Positions 1 to 5,718 of a stretch of DNA of 10,276 nt are shown piece by piece. Every line of letters starts with the position of its first letter. Position 1 is the stretch's first letter. Under the pieces are notes generated by a model. The model did no database searches and was not told the origin of the DNA. It was given only the letters and a program-made list of their open reading frames with translations. This DNA is from Bacillota bacterium (GTDB lineage: Bacteria > Bacillota > Limnochordia > Darwinibacteriales > DTU012), in contig JAAYLQ010000102.1 in assembly GCA_012521805.1 (NCBI GenBank), positions 1-10,276 on the forward strand, read 5' to 3'. The position numbers and the translations under genes were made by a program.

Positions 1-114
1 ACAGCGGGGACACTCAACTATTTCGTCATTGATTTCCAGTTTTTGTTCACATTTAGCACAGGTTTTGCCTAGATGGCGGGATTCAGCATCCAGGATTTCC
101 AGTTTTTCTTCCAT
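1..114 (-). CDS. Small CxxC-CxxC zinc-ribbon / prokaryotic RING-finger-like protein (partial)
   Basis: Only the first 38 codons are in the window; the gene continues beyond position 1. The start ATG is at 114-112, preceded by a strong AGGAGGTG ribosome binding site. The visible protein starts with an acidic MEEKLEILDAES segment. It then has GKTCAKCEQ, with a CxxC at residues 19-22, and VECPRC, with a second CxxC at 35-38. The 'GKTC..C' followed about a dozen residues later by 'V.CP.C' matches the first half of small prokaryotic RING-finger/zinc-ribbon proteins, which bind zinc through such cysteine pairs. Further ligands would lie outside the window. Its function is not known to me. It is transcribed away from rnhA from its own promoter. 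The metal-binding fold is fairly likely; the exact family is a guess. Confidence 0.7.
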   Translation of the reverse strand, partial: MEEKLEILDAESRHLGKTCAKCEQKLEINDEIVECPRC

Positions 115-147
115 GGTTTCACCTCCTGCAATATAATAATGGTTATA

Positions 148-176
148 TTTTAAATCTATCATATTCCAGTTAAAAT
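148..176 (+). promoter_or_regulatory. Weak candidate promoter for rnhA
   Basis: A TAAAAT -10-like hexamer (171-176, five of six consensus bases) lies about 40 bp before the rnhA start. The best -35 at 17 bp spacing is only TTTTAA (148-153). It overlaps the -35 of the divergent minus-strand promoter, so the two genes may share a compact divergent control region. Weak evidence. Confidence 0.3.
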
Positions 177-181
177 GCCAA
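153..181 (-). promoter_or_regulatory. Sigma-A type promoter for the small zinc-ribbon gene
   Basis: On the minus strand there is a -35 box TTGGCA (181-176), a 17-bp spacer and a -10 box TAGATT (158-153). A TGA directly before the -10 box gives an extended -10 element. The predicted transcription start is near 146, leaving a leader of about 32 nt before the ATG at 114. No mapping data are available. Confidence 0.6.
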
Positions 182-215
182 GAAAATCGACATTAACTGA
201 TAGGGAGTGGTTAAA

Positions 216-680
216 ATGGCAGAGCAAAGGATTGAAGTGTATACTGATGGTGCCTGCACCAACAACCCGGGACCGGGCGGTTGGGGTGTTGTTATTATCT
301 ACCAGGATAGGATTCGCGAAGTGATTGAGGAGTATAGTGGGTATGTGCCGAATACAACCAACCAGAGAATGGAGCTGACAGCCGCGATTGAAGCCTTAAA
401 GCGGCTGAAAACCGGCAGCAAAGTTAATTTATATTCTGACAGTGCTTATCTTGTCAATGCTTTTTTACAGGATTGGTTTTCTGGGTGGCTGAAGCGGGGC
501 TGGAAAAACGCTAAAAATCAGCCGGTGAGCAATCGGGATTTATGGGAGGAGCTGTTGGCTCTTGCTGAAAAGCATGAAATTAACTGGATTAAAGTAAAAG
601 GCCACAGCGATAATCACTGGAACAACCGCTGTGATCAGCTGGCCCGGGCAGCAATTAAACAGGGACTTGGGCTCAGTTGA
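216..680 (+). CDS. rnhA: Ribonuclease HI
   Basis: RNase HI cuts the RNA strand of RNA:DNA hybrids in the cytoplasm, removing R-loops and primer remnants, and uses two metal ions. The 154-residue protein is the usual length for single-domain bacterial RNase HI. All catalytic residues are visible: D11 in YTDGACTNNPGPGG, E53 in NQRMELTAAI, D75 in LYSDSAYLV, the flexible-loop histidine in VKGHSDN (H130), and D140 in NNRCDQLARAA. The basic W-rich segment around residues 87-104 (GWLKRGWKNAKNQPVSN) corresponds to the hybrid-binding handle of the E. coli enzyme. I chose the ATG at 216 because AGGGAG (202-207) sits 8 nt upstream; a GTG at 207 would overlap that site. The gene stands alone, 117 bp before tyrA. 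Very sure. Confidence 0.97.
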   Translation: MAEQRIEVYTDGACTNNPGPGGWGVVIIYQDRIREVIEEYSGYVPNTTNQRMELTAAIEALKRLKTGSKVNLYSDSAYLVNAFLQDWFSGWLKRGWKNAKNQPVSNRDLWEELLALAEKHEINWIKVKGHSDNHWNNRCDQLARAAIKQGLGLS

Positions 681-704
681 AGAATATGGATAAATGCTTA
701 AAAT

Positions 705-746
705 CGGCGGGATTGCCGCGGCGGTGACTTGCAGGGATTGCACCGG
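705..746 (+). repeat. Tandem imperfect repeat forming two small hairpins with GGGAT loops
   Basis: The two copies share GGGATTGC and CGG around two variable bases, at 709-721 and 734-746 (11 of 13 bases identical). Each sits in a short hairpin: CGGC/GCCG arms at 705-708 and 715-718, and TGCA/TGCA arms at 730-733 and 739-742. Both expose GGGAT in the loop. No T-run follows, so these are not intrinsic terminators. Their role is unknown; a protein-binding RNA element between rnhA and tyrA is one possibility. Confidence 0.4.
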
Positions 747-765
747 TTTAGTCAAATATTATAGT
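738..765 (+). promoter_or_regulatory. Candidate tyrA promoter
   Basis: A good -10 box TATAGT (760-765, five of six consensus bases) lies 16 bp after a weak -35-like TTGCAC (738-743). Transcription would start near 772, just before the AGGAGG site (785-790) of tyrA. The -35 is poor, so read-through from rnhA is equally possible. Confidence 0.35.
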
Positions 766-797
766 TTAATGGATGTGTGGATTAGGAGGAACACCCT

Positions 798-1907
798 GTG
801 GCTGTAATATTTGATCAAATAGTGATTATTGGCGTTGGATTAATTGGCGGCTCATTAGGGATGGCTGTGCGTAAGCACAAGCTGGCCAACCAGGTTGTAG
901 GCATCGATATTGACGAGCACAGCTTAGCATTAGCTAAAGAATTGGGAGCAGTTTGTACATACTCGCTGGATTATACGCCGGTGCGGGATGCAGACTTAGT
1001 GGTCTTAGCAGCTCCGATTTTCTCCAACCTAAAGATTCTTGAAAGTATCCGGGGGTATTTACCGCCTCAAGCAGTTGTGACTGATGTGGGCAGCACCAAA
1101 GGCGAGTTTGTGGCACAAGCAGAGAAGCTGCTGTCGAACAATGCTTTTGTCGGCGGACATCCCATGGCGGGAGCGGAAACCGCTGGTGTGGGAGGCGCTG
1201 ACCCATATCTGTTTGAAAATGCGATTTACCTACTCACGCCAACTAAACGGACCAATCTCCAGGCGCTGGAGCGGGTGCGGACTTTGGTGGAAGGAGTGGG
1301 CGCTAAATCTCTGGTGCTTGATCCGGAAACCCATGACAAGATTACAGCGGCGATCAGCCATCTGCCGCATATCGCTGCAGCAGCTCTTGTCCAGACAGCG
1401 GCTGAGCTGGCTGAGGAGCATCCCATGACTCTGGCTTTAGCTGCAGGGGGGTTCAAGGATACAACCAGAATTGCCTCGGGGAATCCTGGACTGTGGAAAG
1501 ATATCTGTTTTAGCAATAAAGAGCAGGTTATTGAAATGATTGATCGCTTCACTGCCAGTCTCACCGCAATGAAGCGAGCACTAGTTTCAGATTCAGAGCA
1601 CGAGTTTGAACAGCAGTTATATGAGGCCAAAACTGTGCGGGATCAGATTCCAGCCAAAATGAAAGGTTATTGGCCGTTCTTGGATGAGATTATCGTTACT
1701 ATTCCTGATCGCCCGGGAATGATTGGCGAGGTAGCGGCTGTTTTGGGCGGACAGAATGTTAATATTGATGACATTGAGATTCTTAGAGTGCGGGAAGGGG
1801 AAGGCGGCACGTTAAGGCTCGGTTTTGCCCAAACCGGTTCAGCGGAAAAAGCAGTTCGAATTCTGAACAAGCATGGTTTTCCAGCGCGCCTGAAAAACGT
1901 TCACTAA
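798..1907 (+). CDS. tyrA: Prephenate dehydrogenase with C-terminal ACT domain
   Basis: TyrA converts prephenate to 4-hydroxyphenylpyruvate with NAD+ and CO2 release, the committed step to tyrosine. The 369-residue protein starts at GTG, 7 nt after AGGAGGA. The N-terminal Rossmann domain begins IIGVGLIGGSLG (residues 10-21), with D37 in VVGIDID, which suggests NAD rather than NADP. VTDVGSTKG (94-102) and VGGHPMAGAE (118-127, catalytic His expected at H121) are family signatures. A helical dimerisation domain with SHLPHIAAAAL follows. From about residue 298, IVTIPDRPGMIGEVAAVL starts an ACT domain, as in B. subtilis TyrA, which suggests feedback inhibition by tyrosine. No other aromatic-pathway gene is adjacent. 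Its stop overlaps the convergent queG stop. Prephenate versus arrogenate preference cannot be read from the sequence. Confidence 0.95.
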   Translation: MAVIFDQIVIIGVGLIGGSLGMAVRKHKLANQVVGIDIDEHSLALAKELGAVCTYSLDYTPVRDADLVVLAAPIFSNLKILESIRGYLPPQAVVTDVGSTKGEFVAQAEKLLSNNAFVGGHPMAGAETAGVGGADPYLFENAIYLLTPTKRTNLQALERVRTLVEGVGAKSLVLDPETHDKITAAISHLPHIAAAALVQTAAELAEEHPMTLALAAGGFKDTTRIASGNPGLWKDICFSNKEQVIEMIDRFTASLTAMKRALVSDSEHEFEQQLYEAKTVRDQIPAKMKGYWPFLDEIIVTIPDRPGMIGEVAAVLGGQNVNIDDIEILRVREGEGGTLRLGFAQTGSAEKAVRILNKHGFPARLKNVH

Positions 1908-3001
1908 TGGTTGAGGGTCTGTTCAATTTCTGCCGCTACTATCGGGTCTGTTTCTTTGAGTTTATGATCAGCCAGGATCTGCCTGGCTTTTTGTGTGCCA
2001 ATTTTTCCTAATGCCCAGGCTGCTGTACCCCGCACAACAGGTTTCGGGTCCTCCAAAGCGATCTTAAGCTCGGAAGCTGCTTCTGTTAGTTTTAGGTTTC
2101 CGCAGACAATGGCAGCATTGCGCTGGATTATGCCTCTGCCGCGCCATCCCATTGGTGTTTGGCCAAAGCGGTGCTTAAACTCCCGATTGGTGATATTTAA
2201 CAGTGGGATCACTGGGATGCTGGGTCCTTCTAATGGTGCAAATTCCTCATGGGAACAGAGCAGAGCCCGCTGATTTTCCGGACAGACCTGCTGGCAGTTA
2301 TCACAGCCCCACAGTTTGACACCGATTTTTTCCCGGAGTTCAAGGGGGATCATGCCTTTCATCTGGGTTAAATAGGAAATGCAGATGTAAGGATTTATCT
2401 GGTATGGGGCAAATAAGGCTCCGGTCGGACAGGCCTTAATGCACAAATCGCAGTTTTCGCATGGTGATGTTGATGGGGCAGGTTGGGGATTGGTGGCAGG
2501 CAGCTCTACATCCACGAGGATGCTGCCTAAAAAGATCCACGAACCCCGTTTGGGAAGATAAACACAGCAGTTTTTTCCCAACCAGCCGTGACCAGCCCGT
2601 AAGAAGATTGCCCGATCGATAGTTGGTTTAGTGTCAACACAAACTGCATACTCTGTTGCGCCAAAGTTTGCCTGTATCCACTGAGCCAAAGCCTCCAGCC
2701 GTTCGGTAAGGACAAGGTGATAATCCTTACCCCAGGCATAACGGGATATCAGACCGGATTTGGGTTCCAGCTTGGGGGTTTCGGTTTTGTAGGCAACCGC
2801 AGCGCTGATAATCGCTTTAGCACTGGGCAGAACAGCCTTGGGATTGATCCGAATATTCAGATCCTGCTCGACAAAGTCAGGATAGAGCTTTTTTGCTTTT
2901 AGTGCTTCCAGCTTAGGCAGGAATTCTGTAAATTGACCTGGATGGGTAACAGCAACAGAATCTAATCCTAGCTTAGCTGCTTGGGCAAATAACCGATCCA
3001 T
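1904..3001 (-). CDS. queG: tRNA epoxyqueuosine(34) reductase
   Basis: QueG is a cobalamin and Fe-S enzyme that reduces epoxyqueuosine to queuosine at position 34 of tRNA, the last step of queuosine synthesis. The 365-residue protein carries VDTKPTIDRA (122-131), the conserved region where the family's catalytic Asp lies, and RAGHGWLGKN (135-144). The ferredoxin-like part has CENCDLCIKACP (C181, C184, C187, C191), C207, and GCDNCQQVCPEN (C233, C236, C240), enough for two [4Fe-4S] clusters. The C-terminus is HEAT-like (DPKPVVRGTAAWALGKIG). I place the start at ATG 3001, not the upstream in-frame ATG at 3037. GGAGGA (3013-3008) is correctly spaced for 3001, the protein then starts MDRLFAQAAKLGLDSVAV like other QueG, and 3037 lies in a hairpin loop without a ribosome binding site. 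It is probably co-transcribed with the upstream nifU-like gene. Confidence 0.95.
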   Translation of the reverse strand: MDRLFAQAAKLGLDSVAVTHPGQFTEFLPKLEALKAKKLYPDFVEQDLNIRINPKAVLPSAKAIISAAVAYKTETPKLEPKSGLISRYAWGKDYHLVLTERLEALAQWIQANFGATEYAVCVDTKPTIDRAIFLRAGHGWLGKNCCVYLPKRGSWIFLGSILVDVELPATNPQPAPSTSPCENCDLCIKACPTGALFAPYQINPYICISYLTQMKGMIPLELREKIGVKLWGCDNCQQVCPENQRALLCSHEEFAPLEGPSIPVIPLLNITNREFKHRFGQTPMGWRGRGIIQRNAAIVCGNLKLTEAASELKIALEDPKPVVRGTAAWALGKIGTQKARQILADHKLKETDPIVAAEIEQTLNH

Positions 3002-3013
3002 CCTCATTCCTCC
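3002..3013 (-). promoter_or_regulatory. Ribosome binding site deciding the queG start
   Basis: GGAGGA on the minus strand (3013-3008) is followed by 6 nt and then the ATG at 3001-2999. The other in-frame ATGs are at 3037, with no upstream purine run, and at 3007, directly abutting this site. Neither has proper spacing. Confidence 0.75.
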
Positions 3014-3027
3014 ATCGAAATAAATAG

Positions 3028-3051
3028 GGGTAGGCATAAATAAGCCTACCC
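3028..3051 (-). promoter_or_regulatory. Perfect 8-bp hairpin between nifU-like gene and queG
   Basis: GGGTAGGC (3028-3035) and GCCTACCC (3044-3051) are perfect inverted arms around an 8-nt A/T loop. The hairpin starts 7 bp after the stop of the nifU-like gene and ends before the queG ribosome binding site. The downstream minus-strand sequence is A/T-rich (CTATTTATTT) but is not a real U-run. It is best read as a leaky terminator, attenuator or mRNA stabiliser that lets queG be expressed less than the upstream gene. Confidence 0.55.
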
Positions 3052-3058
3052 TAATTTA

Positions 3059-3292
3059 CTAATTTGCAGCCTCAACAGCAGTGATTTCAGGTATCTGCTG
3101 TTTGATAATGCGTTCAATACCTGCTTTTAAAGTTAATTGGGACATTGGGCAGCCTACGCAGGCACCAGTCAAGCGAACAGTAACCACGTTGTCCTCATCA
3201 ATGCCAACTAACTCTACATCTCCACCGTCGCCTTGAATTTGGGGACGGATTAAGTCCAGCACTTTTTGTACTCTTTCTTGCAGTGTGCTCAA
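3059..3292 (-). CDS. NifU C-terminal domain (Nfu-type) iron-sulfur scaffold protein
   Basis: This is a 77-residue protein made up only of the NifU/Nfu C-terminal domain, which carries or delivers a [4Fe-4S] cluster to target proteins. Family hallmarks are all present: LIRPQIQGDGGDVELVGI (residues 14-31), VTVRLTGACVGCPMS with the metal-binding CxxC (C46, C49 by this numbering), LTLKAGIERIIK, and a final IPEITAVEA. Stand-alone Nfu proteins of this size are common in Bacillota. I chose TTG at 3292 because AAAGGAGG (3308-3301) ends 8 nt upstream; the in-frame GTG at 3301 overlaps that site. It is followed 57 bp later by queG, which needs two [4Fe-4S] clusters, so supply of clusters to QueG is a reasonable but unproven link. 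Confidence 0.93.
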   Translation of the reverse strand: MSTLQERVQKVLDLIRPQIQGDGGDVELVGIDEDNVVTVRLTGACVGCPMSQLTLKAGIERIIKQQIPEITAVEAAN

Positions 3293-3300
3293 GAAAGGCA

Positions 3301-3308
3301 CCTCCTTT
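3301..3308 (-). promoter_or_regulatory. Ribosome binding site deciding the TTG start of the nifU-like gene
   Basis: AAAGGAGG (minus strand, 3308-3301) lies 8 nt before TTG 3292. The in-frame GTG at 3301-3299 begins on the last base of this site, so it is too close to be used. Confidence 0.7.
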
Positions 3309-3329
3309 ATATTTATTACTATATTGATA

Positions 3330-3358
3330 AGTATACACCTTTCCCCGGTGTTTTACAA
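3330..3358 (-). promoter_or_regulatory. Sigma-A type promoter for the nifU-like/queG transcript
   Basis: On the minus strand there is a -35 box TTGTAA (3358-3353), a spacer of exactly 17 bp and a -10 box TATACT (3335-3330, five of six consensus bases). The spacer carries a short inverted repeat, ACACC (3335-3339) and GGTGT (3347-3351), which could be an operator. The predicted start of transcription is near 3323, about 30 nt before the TTG. Confidence 0.6.
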
Positions 3359-3375
3359 CACTTAACGCTACCCAT

Positions 3376-3405
3376 TTGACATCTTCGGGTCAGGTCAATT
3401 ATAGC
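3376..3405 (+). promoter_or_regulatory. Candidate promoter toward the nucleotide-kinase-like gene
   Basis: A perfect -35 hexamer TTGACA (3376-3381) is followed by an 18-bp spacer and TATAGC (3400-3405, four of six -10 consensus bases). The -35 begins an inverted repeat, TTGAC (3376-3380) and GTCAA (3394-3398), so a repressor could bind here. It would transcribe the possible 48-codon ORF at 3431 and the kinase-like gene at 3574. Confidence 0.4.
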
Positions 3406-3430
3406 ACTGATTCTACGTTATATTGCAGTA

Positions 3431-3577
3431 ATGCTGGTAGATGAAGTGACACCTAGTAAATCGTTTGGCAGGAATTCTAACTGTAATTTACGAAGGTTTT
3501 TTAGATGGTGTCATATACTGGTGGATCCCTTTATTCTGAAATTGAAAGATAGATTAATTGCAGGTGCTAATAAATGA
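3431..3577 (+). CDS. Possible small ORF, 48 codons, overlapping the next start by ATGA
   Basis: An open frame from ATG 3431 ends in TGA at 3575-3577, sharing ATGA with the start of the kinase-like gene. This arrangement is typical of translational coupling. The predicted 48-residue product is basic and rich in aromatic residues and cysteine (SNCNLRRFFRWCHILVD in the middle). I do not recognise it. There is no clear ribosome binding site before the ATG (upstream TATTGCAGTA), and the frame crosses an inverted repeat, so it may be a chance ORF or a decayed remnant. Low confidence. Confidence 0.2.
   Translation: MLVDEVTPSKSFGRNSNCNLRRFFRWCHILVDPFILKLKDRLIAGANK
3447..3513. repeat. Nested inverted repeat upstream of the kinase-like gene
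   Basis: Outer arms TGACACC (3447-3453) and GGTGTCA (3507-3513) are exact inverses. Inside them, GTAAAT (3456-3461) and ATTTAC (3486-3491) form a second exact pair, offset from the first. Arms this short can occur by chance. If real, this is an operator-like element or the scar of a small mobile element. Confidence 0.3.
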
Positions 3578-4068
3578 AAAAATTGTATTTAATTGGCGGC
3601 ACAATGGGTGTCGGAAAAACGGCGGTATGCCAAGAGCTTAAATTCAAACTTAATAACAGTGTCTTTCTTGACGGTGACTGGTGTTGGGATGCGCACCCGT
3701 TTCAGGTAACCGAAGAAACCAAAAATATGGTGATGGAAAATATTTGTTTTCTGCTGAATCAGTTCATCCGCTGCACTGCCTACGATAACATCATTTTTTG
3801 CTGGGTAATGCACGAACAGTCAATTATTGATACAATCCTCAACAACCTTGATACGACGAATTGTGAAATTAAGACGATTTCTTTAATCTGTGATGAAGAA
3901 GAACTGCGTGAGCGTCTTAGAAAAGATATTGCAGCCGGTAAAAGAAAGCCGGATGTGATCGACAGAAGTATTGCCCGAATCCCTCTGTATCATCAGTTAA
4001 ATACGATCAAGATAAATACAAACGGTAAGACAGTTAGTGAGATAGCAGAAAAACTCGCTCACATATAA
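3574..4068 (+). CDS. P-loop nucleotide kinase-like protein (AAA_33-type)
   Basis: This 164-residue protein begins with a Walker A motif, LIGGTMGVGKT (residues 6-16, with K15 and T16 binding phosphate), followed by VFLDGDWCWD (30-39), in the position where small-molecule kinases bind their acceptor. A later basic stretch, RERLRKDIAAGKRKPDVIDRS, resembles the LID of nucleoside and shikimate-type kinases. It therefore probably transfers phosphate from ATP to a small molecule; the acceptor cannot be told. The start ATG has AGGTG 7 nt upstream. It is a single-domain protein of normal length, without signal peptide or membrane segment. The gene is more A/T-rich than its neighbours, is flanked by about 280 and 200 bp of A/T-rich non-coding DNA, and shares no operon with them, which suggests acquisition by transfer. 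Similar proteins are often labelled only AAA family ATPase. Confidence 0.8.
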   Translation: MKKLYLIGGTMGVGKTAVCQELKFKLNNSVFLDGDWCWDAHPFQVTEETKNMVMENICFLLNQFIRCTAYDNIIFCWVMHEQSIIDTILNNLDTTNCEIKTISLICDEEELRERLRKDIAAGKRKPDVIDRSIARIPLYHQLNTIKINTNGKTVSEIAEKLAHI

Positions 4069-4161
4069 AAATAGGGAATAAACATGTGCATCGAATTAGT
4101 GAGAGCAATAAGTGAATTTCCCGTTTACTGCTGATTTTGTCAAGCTGTGCAGGCTTTAAAG

Positions 4162-4190
4162 TTTACCAACGAAAAACAACTGCAAATAAT
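4162..4190 (+). promoter_or_regulatory. Candidate promoter for the ADP-dependent kinase/helicase operon
   Basis: TTTACC (4162-4167), a 17-bp spacer and AATAAT (4185-4190, five of six -10 bases) form the best match in the 197-bp gap 4069-4265. The predicted start is near 4197, with a leader of about 70 nt. I see no intrinsic terminator for the upstream gene in this gap and no other feature beyond a 16-codon chance ORF. Confidence 0.3.
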
Positions 4191-4265
4191 AGCTACCTAA
4201 GCAGGAGATTGTGGCATAAACGTTAATATTAAAGGTATATTCGTTGGATAGGAGGATGACAATTA

Positions 4266-5693
4266 ATGTGGAAAGATTTGCTTAAGCAAGCACTCACAAC
4301 AAAACTCAACTGCCGGGTATTAGCCGGGTTTAACGCAAATGTAGATGTAGTGATCAAGCTGAACGCAGAAATGATCGAAAGTGTTATCGAGCGGGAACCA
4401 CAGGTACTCGATAACCCTCCTGCGGAGCCAACAGAGATTTATCCTGTTGCTACAAATGTGGAGTTTATGGCTCTACTCAAGGAATGTATTAGAGTAGGCA
4501 AATCCCACTATGGTGTCATGGACAGCAAGCTGGGAGACTGGTTCAGTGAGGTCTTCCTGGAGCGCGAAGAAGCAATGGGTGGACAGGCAGGGATTATTGC
4601 CAACCAAATGGCAGCCCTTGGTGCAACCAGCTGCGTTTACTGTCCGGTATTGTCACCAAAGCAGGCAGCAATTTTTGACGAAAATGTGCTGTATCCAAAG
4701 GTTAACGATGGCATTACGTGGATCCCAATCCGCGATGCAGTTAATGATCAGTGGACAAAACTGAATTATATATTCGAGTATCCAAAAGGCATGAAGTTTA
4801 AATTTGGTGATGAAGAGATTGTTTCACCTAGAGCGAACCGAGTTATTTTAGGTACCAGAAATCCAAAAGCTGCTATGGGATTTGATCCGGAAATTGCGCC
4901 GCATTTAGCGGAAATGGGGCAGAATATTGATGTGGCCTTTATGGCTGGCTATCACCACGGCAGAATTGAAGGCCGGGCAGAGACCCTAGAAGAGTACATT
5001 AAGCTGAGTACTGATGACCTAAAGCGCTTAAAATCTGCTAACCCTGATTTAAAACTGCATTTGGAATATGTGCCGATGCCGGACGGAGAAAAAGAAGTTA
5101 TTTTACTCAAAAATTTAGCACCGTTATTTACCAGTTTCGGCATTAACGAGAATGAAATCCGCAGGCTCTTAGAAGGACTCGGATATTCCGAGCTAGCTGA
5201 GGAAATAACAGAGAATGAAAGAGCTTATAGTTTATATCAAGGTGGTCTAGCAGCCGCTCGGGAATTAAAGGTTCCCCGTATTCAACTCCACAACCTTGGT
5301 TATTATGTAGTTGTACTGATGAAACCTTATGATGTTGATCCAGCCTTAGTGCGGCAGGCGTGTCTATTTGCTTCAGCAGTAAATGGAGTTAAGGCTAAGC
5401 AGGGAGGAGCTGTACCCCTGGAGGATGTAGCCCAGATGGCTGATTATCCATTAAGTGACATCGGAATGGAGCAGCTGAAGGCGTTTGTCAGCGAGGCGAA
5501 GAGTTTAGGACTGCCGGTTACCGATGAAATGCTTGATACAGGCATTATGGAAATGGATGACCATTGGTTGCTGATTGTTCCCGCCCATGTGATCCCGAAT
5601 CCGGTCAGCACAGTTGGCATGGGCGATACAGTTTCCTCAAGTGCTTATGCTGCTGAGGTTTCATTAGCAGCTGTTAACTCAAGCAGCCGCTAG
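4266..5693 (+). CDS. ADP-dependent phosphofructokinase/glucokinase family protein
   Basis: This family phosphorylates fructose 6-phosphate or glucose using ADP and releasing AMP; it belongs to the ribokinase-like fold. The 475-residue length is normal. Family landmarks appear in order: AGFNANVDVVIKLNAE (residues 20-35, sugar-binding Asp expected at D27), MGGQAGIIANQMAALG (104-119, sugar loop), KLNYIFEYPKGMKFKFGDE, HLEYVPMP and GINENEIRRLL, and the C-terminal NPVSTVGMGDTVSS with catalytic base D454. By memory, the segment order and wording follow Pyrococcus-type ADP-phosphofructokinase more closely than ATP-dependent PfkA or PfkB. Which sugar is used cannot be decided by eye. GGAGG (4251-4255) lies 10 nt before ATG. 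A helicase gene follows after 25 bp with its own ribosome binding site, so they are probably one operon. The family is best known from archaea and animals and is sparse in bacteria. Confidence 0.88.
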   Translation: MWKDLLKQALTTKLNCRVLAGFNANVDVVIKLNAEMIESVIEREPQVLDNPPAEPTEIYPVATNVEFMALLKECIRVGKSHYGVMDSKLGDWFSEVFLEREEAMGGQAGIIANQMAALGATSCVYCPVLSPKQAAIFDENVLYPKVNDGITWIPIRDAVNDQWTKLNYIFEYPKGMKFKFGDEEIVSPRANRVILGTRNPKAAMGFDPEIAPHLAEMGQNIDVAFMAGYHHGRIEGRAETLEEYIKLSTDDLKRLKSANPDLKLHLEYVPMPDGEKEVILLKNLAPLFTSFGINENEIRRLLEGLGYSELAEEITENERAYSLYQGGLAAARELKVPRIQLHNLGYYVVVLMKPYDVDPALVRQACLFASAVNGVKAKQGGAVPLEDVAQMADYPLSDIGMEQLKAFVSEAKSLGLPVTDEMLDTGIMEMDDHWLLIVPAHVIPNPVSTVGMGDTVSSSAYAAEVSLAAVNSSSR

Positions 5694-5718
5694 TCCAGGA
5701 ATAATAAGGAGGATTTCG

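Noticed and set aside
1226..1630. A 134-codon open frame on the minus strand inside tyrA
   Set aside because: Lies wholly within a well-recognised gene on the other strand, has no ribosome binding site or family resemblance; it is a reading-frame shadow.
3335..3354. ACACC/GGTGT hairpin followed by TTTT read as a plus-strand terminator
   Set aside because: No plus-strand gene lies upstream to be terminated, the stem has only 5 bp, and it falls inside a good minus-strand promoter.
4084..4134. A 16-codon ORF (ATG to TGA) just after the kinase-like gene
   Set aside because: Very short, only a weak TAGGGA upstream, no recognisable product; likely chance.
3360..4265. Insertion sequence or phage remnant
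   Set aside because: No transposase, integrase or target-site duplication can be seen; only short inverted repeats and A/T-rich composition.
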